From contig JAHDCL010000013.1 of the NCBI GenBank assembly GCA_020629875.1, positions 1 through 43,917 of the forward strand: a DNA stretch of 43,917 nt, in the 5' to 3' direction. The translations under genes and the position numbers were made by a program. Below the pieces are notes generated by a model that saw only the letters and a program-made list of their open reading frames with translations, did not search any database and was not told the DNA's origin. Positions 36,736-43,917 of this stretch are shown here, in pieces (within the stretch, counting starts at the first letter, position 1; every line of letters starts with the position of its first letter). This stretch comes from Hellea sp. GTDB taxonomy: Bacteria; Pseudomonadota; Alphaproteobacteria; Caulobacterales; Maricaulaceae.

Positions 36736-37434
36736 TTGACGCAAGCTGACACCATATCCGCAGAGGAGGCCGAATTCGGCCCCGATCGGCGCGGCCACAA
36801 ACCGCTGGAGCGGCGTTGCCTCGCCAGCGGGGAAACACGTGATCCCGTGTACATGGTGCGGTTTGTGCTGGATCCTGAGGGTGTTGTAACACCTGATATT
36901 CAAGGCAAATTACCAGGGCGCGGTGTCTGGGTTTCCAGCGACCGCAAGTCCTTTGAAAAGGTTATTGCGCAAAAAAGCTTTGCTAGAGGTTTTAAGGCTA
37001 AAGCCAAGGTCGAAGGTGATTTGATTGACTTAACGCAACGTCTTTTAGGTCGCCGCGTTCTGGGCCTGCTGACTATGGCCCGCAAGGCGAGCGTGGTCGC
37101 ATTGGGATTTGATCAGGTGCAGTCCATGGCGCGCGAAGCTGCGATCGCCATTCGGATTGAGGCCTCGGACGGATCCAAAGATGGTCGGAGTAAAATTCGT
37201 ACCTTAGCTAAGGCGATGAACCGCGAGCAAGAATTGCCTGACCCTGTTGTATTGGGCTGTTTTACGGCGGATCAAATAGGGCAGGCTTTGGGACGGGAAG
37301 CTATCGTCCATGCGGCGATTAAGCCTTGTAAGCTCGCCAAGGCGATGAAGGTGGATGTCATGCGTTTGGCAGGATTTCGGGAGTTAATTCCGATGGATTG
37401 GCCGGATAGGGCACATGAAATACGGGAAAAATAA
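36736..37434 (+). CDS. ylxR: YlxR-family RNA-binding protein with C-terminal L7Ae-like domain
   Basis: LERRCLASGETRDPVYMVRFVLDPEGVVTPDIQGKLPGRGVWVS; position between nusA and infB; TTG start. Confidence 0.88.
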   Translation: MTQADTISAEEAEFGPDRRGHKPLERRCLASGETRDPVYMVRFVLDPEGVVTPDIQGKLPGRGVWVSSDRKSFEKVIAQKSFARGFKAKAKVEGDLIDLTQRLLGRRVLGLLTMARKASVVALGFDQVQSMAREAAIAIRIEASDGSKDGRSKIRTLAKAMNREQELPDPVVLGCFTADQIGQALGREAIVHAAIKPCKLAKAMKVDVMRLAGFRELIPMDWPDRAHEIREK

Positions 37435-37512
37435 AGCATTTTTCCCTGTTGAATATAGGCGCAAGGTCGTTAGGTTACGCGGCCAAGCGCAAAATGAATA
37501 ATTAGCGTGATC

Positions 37513-37533
37513 GGCGGGATTTATGACCCCGCC
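37513..37533 (+). other. Hairpin immediately upstream of infB
   Basis: GGCGGG-ATTTATGAC-CCCGCC; infB ATG at 37543. Confidence 0.4.
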
Positions 37534-37542
37534 ATCTGAAAG

Positions 37543-40065
37543 ATGAAAATGACTGATAAGACTGATAAAAAACCTGGCGTTCGTAAGCCACTCTCTCTGA
37601 GCTCCTCAGGTAAAGGTTCTGTGCGCCAATCGCTCTCGGGTGGCCGTTCTAAAGCGGTGGTCGTAGAAAAGAAGAAAAAGGTCATCATCCGTCCGGGTGC
37701 CGGCGGAGCCTCAGCGAAGCCAAAAGTTGCGCCTAAGATTGCTGTTCCCGCTGCGAAGCCAAAGGTTGACGAGATTGCAGAGGCTGCCAAAAAATTAGGT
37801 CTGTCCAAGGCTGAATATGAAAAGCGCCAAGCGGCTCTCAGTTCTGCGCAAGCTCAACAAAATGCGCGTGAAGCAAAGAAAGCTGCAGAGCAAGCTGAGC
37901 GTGAACGCCGTATGGCTGAAGAAAAAGCTGCGTTAGAAGCTAAGAAAAAAGCCGAAGAAGAGGCCGAGCTTCGCCGTCTTGAGGCGGAGGAAGAAAAGCG
38001 CCGCAAAGAAGAAGCTGAGAAGTTGGCCGCGCGTAAGCCTGTTGGGGCTGCCGCAGCACTTAAGAAAGAAGAGGACACACGCTCGGAAATCGAGAAAGCT
38101 GGTGGCCGCGTCAAGAAAAAACGCAATACGCCGCCGCCGACCCGATCCAAGGGCGAAACTAAACGCCGTCGTGGTAAGTTGACGATTGTTTCAGCCCTCG
38201 CAGGTGACGATGAGCGTCAACGTTCTTTGGCGTCCATGAAACGTGCGCGCGAGCGTGAAAAGCAGCGCCAGCGCGGCGGCGGCGGTGACCGTGAAAAGGT
38301 TCAGCGCGAAGTCGTTATCCCTGAAGCGATTACAGTTTCTGAATTATCAAACCGTATGGCCGAACGCGCCCGTGATGTTGTGAAATATCTCATGCAGCAA
38401 GGCACTATGGCGACAATGAATGATGTGCTTGATGCTGATACGGCTCAGCTCATTGTTGAAGATTTTGGCCACACTGTAAAACGTGTTTCCGAAGCGGACG
38501 TTGAAGAGAACTTCATCATAGACGATACACCATCTGATGAAAAAGATCGAAAGCCTCGCTCCCCTGTAATCGCTGTGATGGGACATGTTGACCATGGTAA
38601 GACATCATTGCTTGATGCTTTGCGCACAACTGATGTGGCTTCTGGCGAAGCGGGTGGTATTACCCAGCATATTGGTGCTTATCAATTGAAGCTTAAATCA
38701 GGTGAACAGATTACGGTTCTTGATACGCCAGGTCACGCGGCCTTCTCTGAGATGAGAACACGCGGCGCGCAAGCGGTGGATATTGTTGTCCTTGTTGTGG
38801 CCGCTGATGACGGTGTTATGCCGCAAACGGTTGAATCTATTAAATATGCGCAAGCGGCAGACACGCCGATTATCGTCGCGATTAATAAGATGGATAGCTA
38901 TGATGCAAACCCGCAAAAGGTTGAAACGGATCTCTTGCAGCATAACATCATCACTGAATCTATGTCCGGTGAAGTGCAAGCTATTCACGTTTCTGCGAAA
39001 GAAAAAACTGGATTAGACGACTTGGCTGAAGCGATTGTCAACCAAGCTGAACTTATGGAACTCAAAGCCAACCCAACACGTAATGCGGATGGCTTGGTTA
39101 TCGAATCCAAAATTGAAAAGGGCCGCGGCCCTGTTGCGACATTATTGGTGAAGCGCGGAACTTTGGAACGCGGCCAAATTGTTGTGGCCGGCGAATATTG
39201 GGGCAAGGTCAAAGCTATGATGGATGAGCGAAATGCTCAGCTTAAAAAGGCTGGTCCTTCGACTCCTGTTGCCGTCATGGGCATGGATGGCGCTCCGGCG
39301 CCGGGTGAGCCTTTTGCGGTTGTTGGTGATGAACAGCGCGCGCGTGAGCTCACAGAATATCGTATTCGTAAGCGCAAAGAAGATGTCACCAAAGCGTCTG
39401 GCATGGCCTCTATGGAACAAATGATGGCGAAGCTGGCGAATAAAACCGCTTCTGAAATGCCGCTTCTGGTCAAAGCTGATGTGGAAGGTTCCGCGCAAGC
39501 GATTAAAACGTCGCTTGAGGATCTGGGTAATGACGAAGTCAAAGCCCGCGTTGTTTATTCTGCCGCTGGCGGTATTTCCGAATCTGATGTGCAGCTTGCG
39601 GCCTCTTCTGGCGCGCCGATTATTGCCTTTAACGTGCGGGCTAACCGCCAAGCCAAAGATTTGGCCGAGAAGGAAGGCGTAGAAATTCGTTATTACTCCA
39701 TCATTTACGGATTGATTGATGAGATTAAAGGCGCTCTGGAAGGCATGCTTGCACCGGAACGCAAAGAAACATTTATCGGTTACGCCGAAGTTCTTGAGGT
39801 CTTTGACATCTCCAAACTTGGTAAAGTCGCGGGCGCAAAAGTCACGGAAGGCCGCGTTGAGCGTGGTTCCGGTGTGCGCCTCTTGCGGGATGACGTTGTT
39901 ATTCACGAAGGTGAGCTATCCACACTTAAGCGCTTTAAGGACGAGGTTCCTAAAGTCCAAGCAGGTATGGAATGCGGTATGGGCTTTAAAGACTATCACG
40001 ATTTGAAAAAGGGCGACCAAATCGAATGTTTCACTGTCGAAATGCTGGACCGCAAACTGGACTAG
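37543..40065 (+). CDS. infB: Translation initiation factor IF-2
   Basis: [42 protein letters not shown]; charged Lys/Glu/Ala-rich N-terminus. Confidence 0.98.
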   Translation: MKMTDKTDKKPGVRKPLSLSSSGKGSVRQSLSGGRSKAVVVEKKKKVIIRPGAGGASAKPKVAPKIAVPAAKPKVDEIAEAAKKLGLSKAEYEKRQAALSSAQAQQNAREAKKAAEQAERERRMAEEKAALEAKKKAEEEAELRRLEAEEEKRRKEEAEKLAARKPVGAAAALKKEEDTRSEIEKAGGRVKKKRNTPPPTRSKGETKRRRGKLTIVSALAGDDERQRSLASMKRAREREKQRQRGGGGDREKVQREVVIPEAITVSELSNRMAERARDVVKYLMQQGTMATMNDVLDADTAQLIVEDFGHTVKRVSEADVEENFIIDDTPSDEKDRKPRSPVIAVMGHVDHGKTSLLDALRTTDVASGEAGGITQHIGAYQLKLKSGEQITVLDTPGHAAFSEMRTRGAQAVDIVVLVVAADDGVMPQTVESIKYAQAADTPIIVAINKMDSYDANPQKVETDLLQHNIITESMSGEVQAIHVSAKEKTGLDDLAEAIVNQAELMELKANPTRNADGLVIESKIEKGRGPVATLLVKRGTLERGQIVVAGEYWGKVKAMMDERNAQLKKAGPSTPVAVMGMDGAPAPGEPFAVVGDEQRARELTEYRIRKRKEDVTKASGMASMEQMMAKLANKTASEMPLLVKADVEGSAQAIKTSLEDLGNDEVKARVVYSAAGGISESDVQLAASSGAPIIAFNVRANRQAKDLAEKEGVEIRYYSIIYGLIDEIKGALEGMLAPERKETFIGYAEVLEVFDISKLGKVAGAKVTEGRVERGSGVRLLRDDVVIHEGELSTLKRFKDEVPKVQAGMECGMGFKDYHDLKKGDQIECFTVEMLDRKLD

Positions 40066-40086
40066 TTCTCTCCAACTCATATCAGG

Positions 40087-40127
40087 AAAGGGCGTAGCAA
40101 GATATTATGACGCTTCTACGCCCCTTT
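40087..40127 (+). other. Stem-loop with the downstream start codon in its loop
   Basis: AAAGGGCGTAG-CAAGATATTATGACGCTT-CTACGCCCCTTT (8 contiguous bp GGGCGTAG/CTACGCCC plus AAA/TTT past a bulge); ATG at 40107 in the loop. Confidence 0.65.
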
Positions 40128-41978
40128 CTCTCTGCGTTTCTGGTTGGGTTTCTACTTGTTCTCGGGGCGTGTCAGCCCGTAAACGTACATATTTTCCCTG
40201 GGCTAGAGGGGCCAGAAGAGGCGTCGTCCCTTCCAGTCATTACGCCGACGCAATATGATAAATATGGCGAGGGCTCTATCAGCCGCTTGGCGATATTACT
40301 CACGGATGATAGTTCAAATTGGCTAGGTTTAGCGCATGGGCTTAAGTCCATAGGCCTGCCCTTTTTAATCACGACGGATTATGAAGAGGCGCTGCAGCAT
40401 GACGTCGTACTTGTTTATCCCATTATTTCCGGCAAATTATTGGCCCCGGACGCTTTAGCCGCCTTAGCAGAGCATCCGAAAGAGGGTGGTACTTTAATAG
40501 GGGTAAATGTATTAGGCGGCGGTCTAAATACGATTTTTGGGTTTGAAGAGGTGATAGAGACAAAGAACCATCACCGTGTCAATTTTAATACAGACTATCC
40601 ACTCGTCGCAGACTTTACGGAATTATATCAGCACAGCATCAAAGTCGGTAGCGAGGCCGATCCGAGCCGCAATCCGGGACTTAATTCATACATAAACCCA
40701 CAAAATCCGCCCATTGCAGTTTACGAAGACGGATCAGCGGCGATTACCGTCAAGCGGTATGGAGATGGACGTGCTTATGCCTTTGGCGTTGATATCGGTC
40801 AGATCCTACTCAAGGGTTATAACTTTCGCGAAGAAGACATAGCCGAAAATTACGTCAATAATTATCAACCAACTTTGGATGCGTTGCTGCGCCTTGTCGT
40901 AAAAATTTATCAGGAAGGTGAAGATGATGCCGTCATTCTGGGGACAGTTCCTGATGGCAAGGCGCTCTCTGTAATGATTACCCATGATGTGGATTATACA
41001 AAGTCACTCAAAAACGCGATCAGCTATGCAAAGTTTGAGGCGGAACAGGGCATTCGTGCCACTTATTTTGTGCAGACCAAATATATCAAAGATTATAACG
41101 ATGGTATTTTCGTGAATGATGAAGGGGCGGATTATCTCCGGCAACTCGCCGCTTTAGGTGCAGATTTACAAAGCCATAGTGTGTCGCATTCTTTGCAATT
41201 TCATGAATTCGATATGGGCTCCGGAGAAGAACGATACCCTGATTACGCTCCCTATGTCTATTCTTCGCGGAGAACCCGAAACGCAACTATTCTTGGCGAA
41301 TTGCGAGTGAGTAAATATTTGCTGGAGAGCTTTGGTCAAAAAGAGGGCGTGACAGCATTTCGGCCAGGTTACCTCCGAAATCCGCCAGATCTCTCACAGG
41401 CGCTCCAAGCTAGCGGTTATCGGTACAGCTCTGCAGCGACAGCCAATAAATCGCTCACTCACCTTCCTTTTCAACTTAACTTTGGGCGAGGGTTCGAGGC
41501 CGAATCTCAGATATTTGAATTTCCGGTGACGATTGAAGATGAGAAACTACCTAAAATGGGAGATCGCCTAGATGAAGCAATTGTGATTGCGAATATATTG
41601 AAAAAATATGGCGGGATTTATGTGGTGCTCAATCATCCGGATATTTTGGGGCACAAGTTTGAATTTGAGAAAGGCCTCGTCGCCCACTTAAAGCCCTTTG
41701 CCTGGATAGGATCCATGCCCGAATTCGGCGCTTGGTGGGCCGCGCGGGATGATGTGCAAGTTGATGTCACATCCAAAGGGCAGCAAAAAACCCTTCGGGT
41801 GAAAGCTTTATCGCCTATTAAAGGGTTGAGCCTAAGCTTGCCCCCAGGTTATGTGCCATTGCTTGCCGATGAAAACGTGAAGATGATAAATGGTAAGCTC
41901 ATGATAAAAGAGCTTGAAGGTAGTCTTGTGATAGAGCTACAGAGCGCCGAAATAGCTAATAAGATAGATAATGAGTAA
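40107..41978 (+). CDS. Lipoprotein with C-terminal polysaccharide deacetylase (NodB-like) domain
   Basis: MTLLRPFLSAFLVGFLLVLGACQ lipobox; VMITHDVDYT, LQSHSVSHSLQFHEF and FRPGYLRNPP fit deacetylase motifs 1-3; ~280-aa N-terminal domain of unclear family. Confidence 0.8.
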   Translation: MTLLRPFLSAFLVGFLLVLGACQPVNVHIFPGLEGPEEASSLPVITPTQYDKYGEGSISRLAILLTDDSSNWLGLAHGLKSIGLPFLITTDYEEALQHDVVLVYPIISGKLLAPDALAALAEHPKEGGTLIGVNVLGGGLNTIFGFEEVIETKNHHRVNFNTDYPLVADFTELYQHSIKVGSEADPSRNPGLNSYINPQNPPIAVYEDGSAAITVKRYGDGRAYAFGVDIGQILLKGYNFREEDIAENYVNNYQPTLDALLRLVVKIYQEGEDDAVILGTVPDGKALSVMITHDVDYTKSLKNAISYAKFEAEQGIRATYFVQTKYIKDYNDGIFVNDEGADYLRQLAALGADLQSHSVSHSLQFHEFDMGSGEERYPDYAPYVYSSRRTRNATILGELRVSKYLLESFGQKEGVTAFRPGYLRNPPDLSQALQASGYRYSSAATANKSLTHLPFQLNFGRGFEAESQIFEFPVTIEDEKLPKMGDRLDEAIVIANILKKYGGIYVVLNHPDILGHKFEFEKGLVAHLKPFAWIGSMPEFGAWWAARDDVQVDVTSKGQQKTLRVKALSPIKGLSLSLPPGYVPLLADENVKMINGKLMIKELEGSLVIELQSAEIANKIDNE

Positions 41979-42348
41979 AAATAGACCCCCATCACAGCGC
42001 CAATTGAAGGCTGGCGAGTTAATCCGCAGGGCTTTGGCGGAGATTTTGGCGAAAGAGAATATCCGCGACGCGGATCTGCAAGGCGTGAGTGTCACCATTT
42101 CTGAGGTGAAGGCCTCTCCTGATCTAAAACATGCACTTGTCTATGCAGCGCCTTTGGGCGGCGGCGATATGGATAAAGTCATTGCGGCGCTGCAGCGCTG
42201 TAGCTCTTTCCTGCGCGGACGATTAGGAAAAGAAATGGAAATGAAATCCACACCGCGCCTTAAATTCATTGCGGATCGAAGTTTTGACACGGCTGAAGAT
42301 ATGGCGAGATTGCTAGATCAGCCGAAGGTCAAGCAGGATTTAGAGTAG
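41971..42348 (+). CDS. rbfA: Ribosome-binding factor A
   Basis: RQLKAGELIRRALAEILAKENIRDADLQGVSVTISEVKASPDLKHALVYAAPLG; overlaps the deacetylase gene by 8 nt. Confidence 0.93.
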   Translation: MSKNRPPSQRQLKAGELIRRALAEILAKENIRDADLQGVSVTISEVKASPDLKHALVYAAPLGGGDMDKVIAALQRCSSFLRGRLGKEMEMKSTPRLKFIADRSFDTAEDMARLLDQPKVKQDLE

Positions 42349-42428
42349 GTAGTTTTAAAGTTTAGACTTGCAACTTTTGAAAGATAAATTAACAGGAAAT
42401 TCCATATTAAAATTATTGGGACAACCTT

Positions 42429-43088
42429 ATGAAAAACAACTTAAATTTAGCAAAAAAGATGGTTCCGCTAGCAGGTGTAATGCTGCTTACTGCTTGTGCA
42501 ACTGCCGATATTTATACAACTGAAAGCTTCGATGATTACCAAACTGTGCATAAACAAGTCGCGGTTGTCCCCTTCGATGTGACGATAGCCCAGAAGGGAA
42601 TCTCGGATGGTGAAAGTTTGGCGGCACTTAAATCTGCTGAGCAAGAAGAAGGCGTGGTTTTTCAAAAGCAACTTTATTCTCAGTTCTTAAAAAGATATTC
42701 AAAGGGCGAATATACAGTTAAGTTTCAGGATGTAGACGAAACTAATATTCTACTACGTCGCGCTAATATGGCTGATGGAAACATTGAGAACTTTACCAAA
42801 GCTGAAATAGGTCAAGCTCTTGGTGTGGATGCTGTGATTTCCGGAAATATTAAAAGAGATAAACCAATGAGCACTGGTGCTGCAGTGGCATCTACTTTCT
42901 TGCTTGGGTTTGGCGGTGCTACAAATTCGGTGAATGTCAATATGACTATTCATGACTCTAAAAGCGGGGGCTTACTCTGGTCCTATGACCATGAATATAA
43001 AGGTGGAGTAGGCAGTTCGCCGGAAAGTGTTTCAAAAGCTTTGCTCAAGGCATCATCTAAAAAGTTTCCATACGACAAAGATAATTAG
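42429..43088 (+). CDS. Hypothetical lipoprotein (219 aa), possibly CsgG/GNA1162-like fold
   Basis: MKNNLNLAKKMVPLAGVMLLTACA lipobox; KQVAVVPFDVTIAQKG, IGQALGVDAVISGNIKR, VNVNMTIHDSKSGGLLWSYDHEYKGG resemble secretin/CsgG-associated lipoprotein folds. Fold call is weak. Confidence 0.7.
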   Translation: MKNNLNLAKKMVPLAGVMLLTACATADIYTTESFDDYQTVHKQVAVVPFDVTIAQKGISDGESLAALKSAEQEEGVVFQKQLYSQFLKRYSKGEYTVKFQDVDETNILLRRANMADGNIENFTKAEIGQALGVDAVISGNIKRDKPMSTGAAVASTFLLGFGGATNSVNVNMTIHDSKSGGLLWSYDHEYKGGVGSSPESVSKALLKASSKKFPYDKDN

Positions 43089-43115
43089 ACTCAGACTGAA
43101 ATATTTTATTCTTAC

Positions 43116-43144
43116 CCCGCGTCTGACAAAGTCGCGGGTTTTTT
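43116..43144 (+). terminator. Intrinsic terminator
   Basis: CCCGCG-TCTGACAAAGT-CGCGGG followed by TTTTTT. Confidence 0.8.
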
Positions 43145-43209
43145 GTTGAGGATATATGGTAGGTAAACGTGAAGCCAATCTCGTCTATGAAATTACAAGT
43201 TTGAGGGGT

Positions 43210-43671
43210 TTATCCCTGGCTATTTACCTGAAACTCAATAGATTTGGTGCAGTTTCGTAACCTATAGAATGTAACGACGCAAAATTTCTCTGGGTCATTC
43301 CTTGGAACAGCAATGCTTTTTATTCGGTCTACAAAAGGTGCTTTTTTTGCCGAACCTAATTCTCCGATTGGGTTTTTTCCATCACCCATAATAAATGAAT
43401 AATATGTATGTTTGTCATCACTTCCTGTTTTTGGGTAAAACCCTGAAGAGAATGAATAGAAATTGAATTTTTCCTGTGATGAAAGGAATATACTGTCTGC
43501 AGTAGGTGAGCCTTTATGTGTCCGCAATGGACCTTCGATGTTTAGTATTTGTTTCTTGTCCATCGCAAATGGATTGGTGTTATTTAGATCAGAGATGTGG
43601 TTATTGTTTGGTGAAGCGCATGCTACTAGTGTTAAACTAATCGAGCTAGCCAATGCTATATGTTTGTTCAT
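43210..43671 (-). CDS. Hypothetical lipoprotein (~153 aa)
   Basis: Start at 43671 gives MNKHIALASSISLTLVACAS lipobox; no recognised domain. Confidence 0.65.
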   Translation of the reverse strand: MNKHIALASSISLTLVACASPNNNHISDLNNTNPFAMDKKQILNIEGPLRTHKGSPTADSIFLSSQEKFNFYSFSSGFYPKTGSDDKHTYYSFIMGDGKNPIGELGSAKKAPFVDRIKSIAVPRNDPEKFCVVTFYRLRNCTKSIEFQVNSQG

Positions 43672-43733
43672 TTGTGTTACTCCAGCTAAATTAGGTTTAT
43701 TCACCAAACAGCATAAGGTTGCAAACTTAAATA

Positions 43734-43917
43734 ATGCCGCGTAAACGCAAAGGTAATCCCATTCATGGATGGGTGGTTTTGGACAAGCCTTATGAGCTTG
43801 GTTCCACCTCGGCTGTGGGGAAGATCCGCTGGCTTTTTACCGCGCAAAAGGCTGGTCATGCCGGAACGCTGGACCCTCTCGCTACGGGGATATTGCCCGT
43901 TGCATTGGGCGAAGCGA
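43734..43917 (+). CDS. truB: tRNA pseudouridine(55) synthase TruB, 5' part (cut by window edge)
   Basis: ATG at 43734: [75 protein letters not shown] is the TruB catalytic motif. Not in the ORF track because it lacks a stop. Confidence 0.96.
   Translation, partial: MPRKRKGNPIHGWVVLDKPYELGSTSAVGKIRWLFTAQKAGHAGTLDPLATGILPVALGEA

Noticed and set aside
39142-39906. Long minus-strand ORF (254 aa) inside infB
   Set aside because: Antisense shadow ORF of a highly conserved gene with no recognisable motif or RBS; best explained by codon bias.
43463-43744. Plus-strand ORF 43463..43744
   Set aside because: Overlaps the minus-strand lipoprotein and the truB start; no coding features.

Overview
The window appears to be chromosomal DNA from an alphaproteobacterium; gene content and order suggest a Caulobacterales/Hyphomonadales-like lineage, which is an inference. 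Most of it is a dense housekeeping block: comM/yifB-like, an ampG-like MFS gene, mutS-glnD-murJ-trpS, nifU-like-tsaB-rimI-fur, miaB, phoH-ybeY-corC-lnt-HTH, trmB, rimP-nusA-ylxR-infB, rbfA and truB (cut by the right edge). The accessory parts draw most interest. (1) At the left edge (1-3.8 kb) are three tandem, divergent paralogous envelope proteins with barrel-like C-termini. At least two have lipoprotein signals, one carries ten perfect GYGAGA silk-fibroin-like hexapeptides encoded by an 18-bp tandem repeat, and another has a Pro/Thr-rich insertion. (2) Envelope-related genes are threaded into the housekeeping operons: a BON-MscS channel, a lipoprotein polysaccharide deacetylase between infB and rbfA, two small lipoproteins between rbfA and truB, and NnrU plus a frameshifted small membrane ORF between miaB and phoH. 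(3) There are candidate RNA/transcriptional control elements: a promoter, tandem hairpins and an intrinsic terminator in the leader of rimP-nusA-infB, a hairpin cluster hiding the miaB Shine-Dalgarno, a sigma-54-like promoter before an orphan membrane protein, and hairpins at two start codons. I saw no tRNA, rRNA, CRISPR array, IS element or prophage. All family calls come from reading motifs by eye; no database search was run.
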